This document shows, piece by piece, positions 1 through 8,804 of a stretch of DNA of 64,000 nt. The notes below the pieces were generated by a model that ran no database searches, had not been told where the DNA came from, and saw nothing but the letters and a program-made list of their open reading frames with translations. Origin of the DNA: Pseudomonadota bacterium (GTDB taxonomy: Bacteria > Myxococcota > Myxococcia > Myxococcales > Myxococcaceae); contig JAFAAN010000057.1 in assembly GCA_023426545.1 (NCBI GenBank), positions 24,141 through 88,140 on the forward strand. Reading direction: 5' to 3'. The position numbers and the translations under genes are program-made. The first letter of the stretch is position 1; every line of letters begins with the position of its first letter.

Positions 1-1
1 C

Positions 2-517
2 ACGCGCATCCAGGTGGAGCACCCGGTGACGGAGCTCGTCACGGGCGTGGACCTGGTGAGCGAGCAGATTCGGCTGGCCTACGGGGAGCCCCTGCGCTTC
101 AAGCAGGAGGACATCCAGATTCGCGGCCACGCCATCGAGTGCCGGGTGAATGCCGAGGACCCGATTACCTTCGCCCCCTGGCCCGGGAAGATTACCGGCT
201 ACAGCGTGCCCGGAGGCTACGGGGTCCGAGTGGACTCGGGAGCCTACGAGAATTACACGGTGCTTCCGTACTACGACAGCCTCCTGTCGAAGCTCGTCGT
301 GCATGCCGATGACCGGGCCACGGCCATCCGTCGCATGCAGCGCGCGCTGGGGGAATACGTGGTCGAAGGCATCCGCACCAACATCCCCTTCCACCGGGCC
401 GCACTGGCGGAGGAGTCCTTCCAGGAGGGGAACTACGACACCCGGTTCGTGGAGCGGTTGCTCGCGAGCGAGACGGGCTCGCGCCGCCTCAAGAAGGCCG
501 TCGAAGAGACGCCGTAG
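2..517 (+). CDS. accC: Acetyl-CoA carboxylase, biotin carboxylase subunit (C-terminal part)
   Basis: This is the 3' part of biotin carboxylase, the subunit that uses ATP and bicarbonate to carboxylate biotin on AccB in the first step of fatty acid synthesis. The reading frame is already open at base 2, so the true start lies before the window. The first visible residues, TRIQVEHPVTE, are the family's conserved active-site segment. Downstream GHAIECRVNAEDP is also diagnostic, followed by the C-terminal lid region ending in a charged tail. About 171 codons are present of the roughly 450 expected. Identification is by recognised family motifs. The next gene starts 188 bp downstream on the same strand. 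Confidence 0.94.
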   Translation, partial: TRIQVEHPVTELVTGVDLVSEQIRLAYGEPLRFKQEDIQIRGHAIECRVNAEDPITFAPWPGKITGYSVPGGYGVRVDSGAYENYTVLPYYDSLLSKLVVHADDRATAIRRMQRALGEYVVEGIRTNIPFHRAALAEESFQEGNYDTRFVERLLASETGSRRLKKAVEETP

Positions 518-705
518 GACCCACATTCCTGGTGTGGACTCCTGCCTGGCGGGCCGCCCCGCGTGCAGGTGATCCGGCTTCGGGGGAGCCGGGCCGTTTC
601 TTGACCCGAATCGGAGCTTTCCGTTAGCCTCCGACACTCCCCCTTGCTGAGGATGGAAACCCGCGAAGTTCAAGGGGTTTCGGCCTGCTGGAAGCCCACC
701 GCTCG

Positions 706-3700
706 ATGGACAAGAACAAGATCATCGAAGCCGCCGCGAAACTCGTCGCGAAGGGCGCCTACGACAAAGCCATCAAGGAGTACCAGAAGGTCCTGGAGGT
801 CGACCCGAAGGACATCCGGGTCCTCCAGAAGATGGGGGAGCTGTACCAGAAGAAGAACGACAATCCTCAGGCCGCCCACTTCTTCACCAAGGTCGCGGAG
901 AGCTACTCCTCCGATGGCTTCTTCCTGAAGGCCGTCGCCCTCTACAAGCAGGTCCTCAAGCTCAATCCGAACCTGCTGGAGGTGAACCTCAAGCTGGCGG
1001 AGCTCCACCAGCAGCTCGGGCTGATGTCCGAGGCGATGGCGTACTTCCAGATTGTCGCCAACCACTACGACAAGGCGGGTGACACCAAGTCGTCGCTCGA
1101 TACCTTGAAGAAGATGGTGGATCTCGACCCCGAGAACGTGGCGTCGAAGATCAAGCTGGCGGAGCTGTACGCGCGGGAGAACATGACGCGCGAGGCGGCC
1201 CAGGAGTTCAAGCGCGCCGCCGAGTACCTCAAGCGCAACGGCCGCGCCGACGACTGGCTCCGCGTGGCGGAGCGCCTGTCCGTGCTGGAGCCGGACAACC
1301 TGCCGCTCGCGAAGGAGCTGGCCACGTCATACCTGCAGCGCGGCGACCAGAAGCGCGCGCTGGCGAAGCTGCAGGTGTGCTTCAAGGCCGACGGCCGCGA
1401 CGTGGAGACGCTCACGCTGCTGGCGCAGGCGTTCCAGGGCCTGGGCCAGACGTCGAAGACCATCTCCGTCTACAAGGAGCTGGCCAAGATTCATCAGGAG
1501 CGCGGCCGACTCACCGAGGCCGAGGCAGTCTGGACGCAGATCGAGGTGCTGGATCCGCAGGACCCGGACCTGGTCGCGCGTCGCGCGCCCGAGCCGGCTC
1601 CCGCCGCGCCACAGCCCATGGCGGCTCCGCAGCCGGCTCCACGTCCCGCCGCGTCGCAGCCCACCATGGCTGCTCCAGCGCCCGCTCCGATGGCGCCGCC
1701 GCCGCCCGCGGGAATGGGGCGCGAGCAGCTCGCCAAGCTGCTCACGGAGACCGACGTCTACGTCAAGTACGGGCTCCACGACAAAGCGCTGGAGCACCTG
1801 CGCAAGGTGTTCTCGGTCGACCCGGAGAACCTCGACGCGCACGAGAAGGCCTACCAAATCTACGTCGCGTCCGGGAATCAGGCCCAGGCATCCGAGCAGC
1901 TGCTGAACGTGCTGCGCCTGTGCACGCGCGCGGCGGAGGTCCAGCGCGCGCAGCCCTACCTGGCCACCATCCTCCAGGAGAACCCGGCCCATCCGGAGGT
2001 GCCGGCGTTCCTGTCCGTGCTGCGCACGGACGGGCCGGTGGTGGCCGCGCCGTCGGTGACGGTGGTCGAGTCGGTGGGCGAGGACGCCATCCTGGTGGAC
2101 TCCAGCGACGACGAGATTCTCGTCGCGCCGCCGCCGGACGACGCGCTTCTGCACCCCCCCGGCGACGAGCTGGCGCTGGCCACGCTGCCGCCGAGCGAGT
2201 CGGACGAGGTCATCGAGGAGGACGGTGACGCCACCGTCATCAGCGAGGAGGCGCTCGTCGGCGAGGCCATCACCTCGGGTGAGTTCGAGGTGTACGGGGC
2301 TCCCGAGCCGGAGGACCTGGCCGCGGCGTCGGTGGACGAGACGCTGGTGGCGGATGACGTCGGGCTGGAGCTGACGGACGAGCCGGGCTTCGGCGTCACC
2401 GACGATGAGCCGCTCGTCGCATCCGACGATGACGACCTGGCTGCCGCCGCGGCGTATTCGCTCGGGGACGAGTCGCTGGTGGACGAGGGCACGGCCACGT
2501 CCATGGATGCGCTGTCGCTCGGTGACGACGACGAGCCGCAGCCGACGCAGATGCTCGCGCCCTCGCAGGCGCTGCTCGACGAGGCGTCTCCCGACACGCT
2601 CCAGGTCCCCTTGCTGGAGGACGACGCGCCTCCGGCGCTGGTCCTGGAGGATGCGCCCACGCGCGTGGGCGCCGCGCCCCTGAGCGCGATGGACCTGGGC
2701 GACTCGATGGAGTTCGAGGAGCCCACGGCCTCGCACGCGATCGTCGCCGTCGAGGACGAGTCCCTGGCGGAGGCCGCCGCGGACTTCGTCGACGCGGAGG
2801 AGCCCGAGGCGGTTGCGTACGAGGAGCCCGAGCCGTTTGCGTACGAGGAACCCGAGGCGGTTGCGTACGAGGAACCCGTCGCCGAGGCCGAGCCCGAGGC
2901 GGTTGCGTACGAAGAGCCCGAGCCCGTCGCCGAGGCCGAGAGCGCGCCGGAGGAAGAGGAGCCCGCGGCCGAGGAGTGCGACGAGGCCTCGTTCTTCCTC
3001 GACCAGGGTCTGCTCGAGGAGGCGCGTGAAATCCTCGAGACGGTGATGATTGCCTTCCCGGGCCACGCGCGCGCCGCCGAGCTGTTGGAGCGGCTCGAGG
3101 TGGCGGAGGCGGGAGGCGCCGCGGAGGCCGGGCCTTCGGCGCCGGCGCACATTCCGGCCGTGCAGCCCGTCACGGAGTCCTACGACGACGAGCCCGAGGA
3201 GGAGGCCACGGGCGAGCGCGATGCGTTCGACCTCGCGGCGGAGCTGGCGGGCGAAATCGACAACCTCGGTGATGATTCCGGGGCCTCGGCGCTGCCTGCG
3301 GAGGAGGACTTCCAGTACTCGGTGGAGGAGGTCTTCTCCGAGTTCAAGAAGAGCCTGGCCAAGGTGGTGAAGCCCGAGGACGTGGACACGCACTACGACC
3401 TGGGCATCGCGTACAAGGAGATGGGGCTGCTCGACGACGCGCTCCACGAGTTCGACGTGGCCCGCCAGGGCAGCGTGGGCGGCAAGCGCGAGCTCGACTG
3501 CATCACCATGATGGGCATGCTCCAGTTGCTGCGAGGCGACGCGGCCGCAGCCGTGGAGGCCTTCCGCGAGGGACTGGGCAACCCGCATGCGACGGGGGAT
3601 GCGGCGAAGGCGCTGAGCTTCGAGCTGGCGGCTGCCTACGAGGCGCAGGGGGATGCGGGCAGGGCGCTCTTCCACTACCAGCGCGTGGCCGCGATGGACG

Positions 3701-3897
3701 CGAAGTACCGCGACGTCACCGGGCACGTGTCCAGGCTTGCCGCTTCCGTGGCGCCGGTGGAGGATCCGCTTCCGACGCCTTCCGGCCATGGGGCCCAGGC
3801 CAGCAGCACGCCCGCACCCGCGGGGGCCGCGGTACCCAACACGACTCCGATTCCAGCGGCTGGCGCGTCCAAGGCGCGCAAGGTCGGCTACCTGTAG
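706..3897 (+). CDS. sgmX: SgmX-like TPR polarity protein for type IV pilus formation
   Basis: A 1,063-residue cytoplasmic protein with no signal peptide or membrane segment. It starts MDKNKIIEAAAKLVAKGAYD and has TPR units over about residues 10-290, a Pro/Ala linker at 293-337, more TPRs at 340-440, an acidic Asp/Glu-rich linker at about 455-765, a short TPR at 765-805 and a C-terminal TPR group at 895-1010. A long N-terminal TPR cluster, an acidic linker and a C-terminal TPR cluster is the known layout of Myxococcus SgmX. SgmX binds MglA-GTP and recruits pilus extension factors at the leading pole. Residues 698-747 carry repeated EEPEAVAY-type units. The link to SgmX is inferred from architecture, from the accC neighbour and from the nearby mglBA genes. 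It could be another large TPR protein of the same design. Confidence 0.68.
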   Translation: MDKNKIIEAAAKLVAKGAYDKAIKEYQKVLEVDPKDIRVLQKMGELYQKKNDNPQAAHFFTKVAESYSSDGFFLKAVALYKQVLKLNPNLLEVNLKLAELHQQLGLMSEAMAYFQIVANHYDKAGDTKSSLDTLKKMVDLDPENVASKIKLAELYARENMTREAAQEFKRAAEYLKRNGRADDWLRVAERLSVLEPDNLPLAKELATSYLQRGDQKRALAKLQVCFKADGRDVETLTLLAQAFQGLGQTSKTISVYKELAKIHQERGRLTEAEAVWTQIEVLDPQDPDLVARRAPEPAPAAPQPMAAPQPAPRPAASQPTMAAPAPAPMAPPPPAGMGREQLAKLLTETDVYVKYGLHDKALEHLRKVFSVDPENLDAHEKAYQIYVASGNQAQASEQLLNVLRLCTRAAEVQRAQPYLATILQENPAHPEVPAFLSVLRTDGPVVAAPSVTVVESVGEDAILVDSSDDEILVAPPPDDALLHPPGDELALATLPPSESDEVIEEDGDATVISEEALVGEAITSGEFEVYGAPEPEDLAAASVDETLVADDVGLELTDEPGFGVTDDEPLVASDDDDLAAAAAYSLGDESLVDEGTATSMDALSLGDDDEPQPTQMLAPSQALLDEASPDTLQVPLLEDDAPPALVLEDAPTRVGAAPLSAMDLGDSMEFEEPTASHAIVAVEDESLAEAAADFVDAEEPEAVAYEEPEPFAYEEPEAVAYEEPVAEAEPEAVAYEEPEPVAEAESAPEEEEPAAEECDEASFFLDQGLLEEAREILETVMIAFPGHARAAELLERLEVAEAGGAAEAGPSAPAHIPAVQPVTESYDDEPEEEATGERDAFDLAAELAGEIDNLGDDSGASALPAEEDFQYSVEEVFSEFKKSLAKVVKPEDVDTHYDLGIAYKEMGLLDDALHEFDVARQGSVGGKRELDCITMMGMLQLLRGDAAAAVEAFREGLGNPHATGDAAKALSFELAAAYEAQGDAGRALFHYQRVAAMDAKYRDVTGHVSRLAASVAPVEDPLPTPSGHGAQASSTPAPAGAAVPNTTPIPAAGASKARKVGYL

Positions 3898-3924
3898 TTT
3901 CCCCCCGCGAGGTCCGGCGAGCCC

Positions 3925-4872
3925 ATGACTACGTACCTGGACTTCTTCGAGTTGACCCAGGAGCCCTTCTCCAACGCTCCCGTCAGCCGCTTCTATTACA
4001 GCTCCGCGCAGCACTCGCAGGCGCTCACCCGGCTCATGCATGCGGTGAGCTACATGAAGGGCCTGTCCATCCTCGTCGGCGACATCGGCGCGGGGAAGAC
4101 GACGTTGGCCCGGCGCATGCTCGACTCGCTTCCGGAGTCCGAGTACGAGGCGGCGCTGCTCGTCATCATCCACTCGGGAATCACCGCCAACTGGCTGCTG
4201 CGCCGCATCGCGCTCCAACTGGGCGTGGAGAACCCCGCCCAGGAGAAGCTGGCGCTCCTGTCGCAGCTGTACCAGCGGCTGCTCCAGATCTACGAGTCCG
4301 GCAAGAAGGCCGTCGTGCTCATCGACGAGGCGCAGATGCTGGAGACGCGCGAGCTGATGGAGGAGTTCCGGGGGCTGCTCAACCTGGAAGTGCCGGAGCG
4401 CAAGCTCATCTCCTTCGTCTTCTTCGGCCTGCCGGAGATCGAGAAGAACCTGAAGCTGGACCCGCCGCTCGCGCAGCGCGTGGCCATGCGCTACCGGCTG
4501 GAGCCCTTCACCGCCGAGTCCACCGAGGCCTACGTCAAGCATCGCCTCCGGCTCGCCGGCTGCCCGCGCATGCCCTTCAGCCCGGAGGCGCTGCTGGCGG
4601 TGCATCAGCACGCGTCCGGCTCGCCCCGTGTCATCAACACCCTGTGCGACAACGCGCTCTTCGAGGCCTTCCTCGCACGTGAGGAGACGGTGTCCGCGGA
4701 GCTGGTGCATCGCATCGGGAAGAACCTGGGCCTGCTCGGGGTGAACACGCCCACCAGCCAGGCGGGCGAGCGGCCGAGCGCTCCTCCGCCGGCTGCGCTC
4801 CCCAGGACGACGAGCAGCAAGGTGGACCTCGCGGAGATCGACCGCTACCTCGAGGGCCTGGGTAAGCTGTAG
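3925..4872 (+). CDS. ExeA/MSHA-type AAA ATPase
   Basis: A 315-residue ATPase of the general-secretion ExeA/MshM type. Walker A is GDIGAGKT at about residues 52-59 and Walker B is VVLIDEAQ at about 130-137. A C-terminal winged part carries GSPRVINTLCDNAL, typical of this family. It begins YLDFFELTQEPFSNAP, the usual ExeA-like N-terminus. No transmembrane helix or peptidoglycan-binding domain is visible, so it is shorter than ExeA itself. It lies 27 bp after the SgmX-like gene and 5 bp before the TamB-like gene, which suggests one transcription unit. The function is inferred to be ATP-driven assembly of an envelope complex, possibly pilus or secretion related. The substrate is not shown by the sequence. 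Confidence 0.8.
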   Translation: MTTYLDFFELTQEPFSNAPVSRFYYSSAQHSQALTRLMHAVSYMKGLSILVGDIGAGKTTLARRMLDSLPESEYEAALLVIIHSGITANWLLRRIALQLGVENPAQEKLALLSQLYQRLLQIYESGKKAVVLIDEAQMLETRELMEEFRGLLNLEVPERKLISFVFFGLPEIEKNLKLDPPLAQRVAMRYRLEPFTAESTEAYVKHRLRLAGCPRMPFSPEALLAVHQHASGSPRVINTLCDNALFEAFLAREETVSAELVHRIGKNLGLLGVNTPTSQAGERPSAPPPAALPRTTSSKVDLAEIDRYLEGLGKL

Positions 4873-4877
4873 CGGCT

Positions 4878-7800
4878 TTGTCCTCTCAGGGCCGCCACGG
4901 TGCGCGCAGGGCGCTGCTGTTGGTGCTCCTCGTCTTGTCGGGGAGCGTGCTCCTGTTGCGCATGCCGGCATCCTGGGAGGTGGCCTGCACGCTGGGCCGC
5001 AGACACCTGCCGGACGTGCTGGGGCTGGATGTCGGGCTTGGCCGCTGCGAGCTGGATCCGCTGGGCTCCCGCGTGGTGGTACACGGCTTCTCGCTCTTCC
5101 TGCCGGGCACGGACACGCCGCTGGTGGCGGTGGACCGCGCGGAGGTGCAGCTCGGCTTCCTCCAGCCTCTACGGGGCCGCCTGACGCTGGCGCGGGTGAA
5201 GGCCTCGCGTCCGCGCGTGGCGCTGGACCTGACCCAGCCGAGCGCGCCCTCCGAGACGAAGCCCGCCTTCTGCTTCCTGGAGCCGCTGGAGCACCTGCGC
5301 GTGGCGAAGCTCGACATCTCCGGAGCGGAGCTGCGGCTGGCGCTGCCGGAGGGGCGGCGCGTGGAGGTGGAAGAGCTGGACGTCCGCTGGGACGAGCAGT
5401 GGGGCGTCATCGAGCTGGACGTGGAGGCGCGGCGCGGGCGGGTCCGCCTGGGGCCGGACGGGCGGGAGCTGACGCTGGGGCAGTTGGTGGTGGCGGGCGC
5501 GCTAGACCCGGATGAGGCCCTGCTGGAGCTGGAGCGCGCGGAGGTGTCGCTGGACGACATCACCACCACGGTGTCCGGCCGCGTGGATACGCTGTGCTCG
5601 CCGCGCCTGGCGCTCGACGCGCAGGTGTTCCTGCCGCTGCGCGCGCTCTATCAGGCCCGGCTGATTCCCAGCCCCGCCACGGGCCATCTCTGGACGCGTG
5701 TCTCCATCGCGGGGAAGGTGGAGTCTCCCGCGGTGTCGCTGGAGCTGTCGGGCAACAGCCTGGGCTATCAGCAGTTCGGACCGACGAACCTCGACGCGCG
5801 CGTGTCGTATTCGGGGGACGAGGTCCGGCTGGAGGAACTCACCGTGCCGGTGGGCGCGGGCAAGGTGCGCGCGACGGGGCGGCTGGGCCTCACGCCCAAC
5901 TTCCCGTTGGACGTCACGCTGACGACGGAGGACGCGTCGCTGGGCCGCATCCTGGACCGGGCGGGCGTGAAGGGCTCCTGGGTGGACTTCCCGGCCACGC
6001 TGGACGCGCACCTCACCGGGAACCTGCTGCCGCGCTTCTCGCTGTCGGGGCCGCTGGACCTGCGCACCGGGCGCTTCGTGCTGGCCACGCACGCGTTCGA
6101 CGTCCAGCCCCGCGATGGGCTCACCATCCTTTCGTTCGAGAAGGGCCGCGCGCAGGCACAGGTGAAGCTCCAGGCGGACCGGGTGACCTTCAGCCACATC
6201 ACGGCGGAGTCGGGCCGCTCGCGTGTGACGGGGGAGGTGGCACTGCTGATTGGCAACGAGCTGGGCCTGGACATCCACGGGCAGGGCGAGCTGGACCTGG
6301 AGGACTTCGGCCACATCGCGGAGCTGCCCTGGGCGGGGCATGGGAGCGCCACCTACTCCATCAAGGGGCCCGCGGCGGACGTGAAGGTGGAGGCGGGGCT
6401 GTCGTTCCGCGACTTCGAGTTCTGGAACCTGTCGCTGGGCGTGATGCAGGGGAAGCTGGGCTACAAGGACGGCCTGCTGTCGTTCCCCTCCTTCACCGGC
6501 CAGAAGGGGCGCACGCAGTACTACGGCAGGGCGGGGGTGTCCTTCGGACGGCTGCTCAATCTGCGCCTGGAGGTGAACGTCCCGCACGGGCGCACCGAGG
6601 ACCTCGTGGACGTGGTGGCGGGCCTGAGTCCCTCGCTGGCGGTGATGCAGGGCACGCTGGGGGGGACGGCCACGGGCCGCGTGGAGGTGGACAGCCCCGT
6701 GGAGAAGCTGGAGGGGCTGGTGGCGTTCGACGTGAAGGACACCACCTACTACGGCCGGCGCATGGGTGACGGCGAGGCGCGGCTTCGCTTCGTGGATGGC
6801 AAGGCGATGGTGCTGGAGCGCACCACGCTCACAGGGCCGCTGGGCCGCACGTGGGCGGAGGGGACCTTCTCCTTCGACGGTGGGCTGGACTACCGCTTCG
6901 GCGGAGAGGGCCTTTCGTTGGCCGAGGCGGTGGACGCCGAGCTCTCCGAGCGCATGGGCATCCAGGGGACCCTGGTGATGGACGGCGTGGTGTCGGGCAC
7001 CGCCGACGTGCCGGTGGTGGACGTCACCCTGCGCGGGCCACGCGTCACCTTCGCCGAGCGCAACCTGGGCGCCATGGACCTCACCGGGCGGCTGGTGGGC
7101 AAGCGCTTCGAGGTGTGGGGGCATCCCTTCCAGGACGCCACCGGCCGCATCGTCATGCGGGTGCAGGACGGGTGGCCCTATGAAGCGCAGGGCGCGTTCG
7201 CGCTTCCGGAGATTCGCCCGCTGCTGCCGGACGCGCCGATGTGGGCGGGCGTCAGCGGCTCGCTCGCGGGGACGGTGAGCGCGAAGGGCTTGCTGCTGGA
7301 GCCCGCGGGCTCGCAGGTGAACGCCACCGTGGAGCGGCTGGTCCTGTCGCGCGACGACCTGCGCGGCGAGAACGCGGGCCCCATCGTCCTGGCGTATGCG
7401 GGTGGGCGGACGGACGTGCAGCCCTTCCGCTTCACGGGGCAGGCCGTGGACCTGACGCTCGGCGGTTGGATGAGCCCGCGCGGCATGGACGTCACCCTGC
7501 GTGGAGGGCTGGACCTGCGCATGCTGGAGTCGCTGATGCCGTCCATGGTGGAGCGGGCCTCCGGGCGCGTCACCGTGGACGCGGAGGCCTCCGGCACGCT
7601 GGAGAAGCCCTCCGTGGTGGGGACCGCGGAGCTGTTCGACATGCGCCTGGCGCTGCGCGACTGGCCCGTCCAGGTACGCAACATGGCCGGGCGCGTGGAG
7701 ATGACAGGCCAGCGGGTGCTGGTGGAGCACCTGCAAGGCCAGCTCAACGAGGGGCGCGTGTCCGCGCGCGGTGACGTGCGGCTGGAGCGCTTCCTGCCGC

Positions 7801-8804
7801 AGCGCCTGGGGCTCACCGTGCAGCTGGATGAAGTGCCCTATCGCCTCACGGAGGACCTGCCCGCGACCTTCTCCGGGCTGCTTCAAATCGTGGGGCCGCC
7901 CAGGGGCTTCACCGTCACCGGCGGCATGGACATCGTGAAGCTGCGCTACCAGAAGGCGCTCGACGTGGAGGCGCTGCTGAAGACGATGCAGAAGCGCACC
8001 GCGCATCCGGCGGCGGTGTTGTCCGCGTCCGGCGAGCCGCCGAAGCCCTGGGTCATCTGGGATGTGAACGTCCACTTTGGCGACGTCCGGGTGGACAACA
8101 ACCTGGCCAAGGCCCGCTTGCTTGGTGATGTGCGGCTGACGGGGACGGACCTGCGGCCGGGGCTGCTCGGACGGGTGGAGCTGGCGGAGGGCAGCCAGGC
8201 GTTCTTCCGCAACAACCCCTTCACCATCAATCAGGGCCAGCTCGAGTTCCAGGACGCCACGCACATCGACCCCGTCTTCGAGGTCCAGGCCCAGACGCAG
8301 GTGCGCGAGTACGTGGTGCGGCTGCACGCCTTCGGCAAGGTGGCGGACCCGCAGATTCTGCTCTCGTCCGAGCCGGCGCTCGTGGAGGGCGACATCATCT
8401 CCCTGCTCACCTTGGGCTTCACCTCGTCCGACCAGGACACGGCCGCCTCCGCGAGCGCCGGCCTGGCGGCCGAGGCCCTCTTCAACGTGTCGGGCCTGGA
8501 CCGGCAGCTCCAGCGGTTCCTTCCCAGCAATCCGGTGTTGAGGGATTTGTCCCTGCAGATTTCGACCACCTACAACGACGCCACCCGGCAGGCGGAGCCC
8601 ACCGCGCAACTGGAGTCGAAGTTCCTGAGCGAGCAGCTTAAGATCGGCATGACGCAACCCGTGAGCGGGCGCGGCACGCGGGCGCGCGCCGAATACCGCT
8701 TCGATGACCGACTCTCCGCGCAGGCCCAGTGGGACAACGAGAACAACGAAGCCTCGTTTGGAAACCTCGGGCTCGAGCTGAAGCTGAGCTGGGAGGTCGA
8801 GTAG
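4878..8804 (+). CDS. TamB/YtfN-like translocation and assembly protein
   Basis: A 1,308-residue envelope protein anchored by an N-terminal hydrophobic segment (RRALLLVLLVLSGSVLLL). It then has a long run of beta-rich AsmA/TamB repeats and a C-terminal DUF490/TamB domain with RNNPFTINQGQLEF and LLSSEPALVEGDIISLLTLG, both hallmarks of the family. TamB proteins form a hydrophobic groove across the periplasm for phospholipid transport or outer-membrane protein assembly and pair with an Omp85 protein. The adjacent downstream gene is such a protein and overlaps this one by 76 bp. The only start compatible with the N-terminal helix is TTG at 4878, 5 bp after the ATPase stop. This uncommon start codon could mean the true start is a nearby GTG. 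Confidence 0.86.
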   Translation: MSSQGRHGARRALLLVLLVLSGSVLLLRMPASWEVACTLGRRHLPDVLGLDVGLGRCELDPLGSRVVVHGFSLFLPGTDTPLVAVDRAEVQLGFLQPLRGRLTLARVKASRPRVALDLTQPSAPSETKPAFCFLEPLEHLRVAKLDISGAELRLALPEGRRVEVEELDVRWDEQWGVIELDVEARRGRVRLGPDGRELTLGQLVVAGALDPDEALLELERAEVSLDDITTTVSGRVDTLCSPRLALDAQVFLPLRALYQARLIPSPATGHLWTRVSIAGKVESPAVSLELSGNSLGYQQFGPTNLDARVSYSGDEVRLEELTVPVGAGKVRATGRLGLTPNFPLDVTLTTEDASLGRILDRAGVKGSWVDFPATLDAHLTGNLLPRFSLSGPLDLRTGRFVLATHAFDVQPRDGLTILSFEKGRAQAQVKLQADRVTFSHITAESGRSRVTGEVALLIGNELGLDIHGQGELDLEDFGHIAELPWAGHGSATYSIKGPAADVKVEAGLSFRDFEFWNLSLGVMQGKLGYKDGLLSFPSFTGQKGRTQYYGRAGVSFGRLLNLRLEVNVPHGRTEDLVDVVAGLSPSLAVMQGTLGGTATGRVEVDSPVEKLEGLVAFDVKDTTYYGRRMGDGEARLRFVDGKAMVLERTTLTGPLGRTWAEGTFSFDGGLDYRFGGEGLSLAEAVDAELSERMGIQGTLVMDGVVSGTADVPVVDVTLRGPRVTFAERNLGAMDLTGRLVGKRFEVWGHPFQDATGRIVMRVQDGWPYEAQGAFALPEIRPLLPDAPMWAGVSGSLAGTVSAKGLLLEPAGSQVNATVERLVLSRDDLRGENAGPIVLAYAGGRTDVQPFRFTGQAVDLTLGGWMSPRGMDVTLRGGLDLRMLESLMPSMVERASGRVTVDAEASGTLEKPSVVGTAELFDMRLALRDWPVQVRNMAGRVEMTGQRVLVEHLQGQLNEGRVSARGDVRLERFLPQRLGLTVQLDEVPYRLTEDLPATFSGLLQIVGPPRGFTVTGGMDIVKLRYQKALDVEALLKTMQKRTAHPAAVLSASGEPPKPWVIWDVNVHFGDVRVDNNLAKARLLGDVRLTGTDLRPGLLGRVELAEGSQAFFRNNPFTINQGQLEFQDATHIDPVFEVQAQTQVREYVVRLHAFGKVADPQILLSSEPALVEGDIISLLTLGFTSSDQDTAASASAGLAAEALFNVSGLDRQLQRFLPSNPVLRDLSLQISTTYNDATRQAEPTAQLESKFLSEQLKIGMTQPVSGRGTRARAEYRFDDRLSAQAQWDNENNEASFGNLGLELKLSWEVE

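Noticed and set aside
1327..4971. Very long open frame on the minus strand under the SgmX-like and ATPase genes
   Set aside because: It is an antisense product of high GC and codon bias. It has no recognisable domain, is Arg/His/Leu-rich in a shadow-like way, and the opposite strand encodes clear family motifs.
5502..8657. Long minus-strand open frame under the TamB-like gene
   Set aside because: It shows low-complexity, shadow-type composition and no domain, whereas the + strand carries a complete TamB protein.
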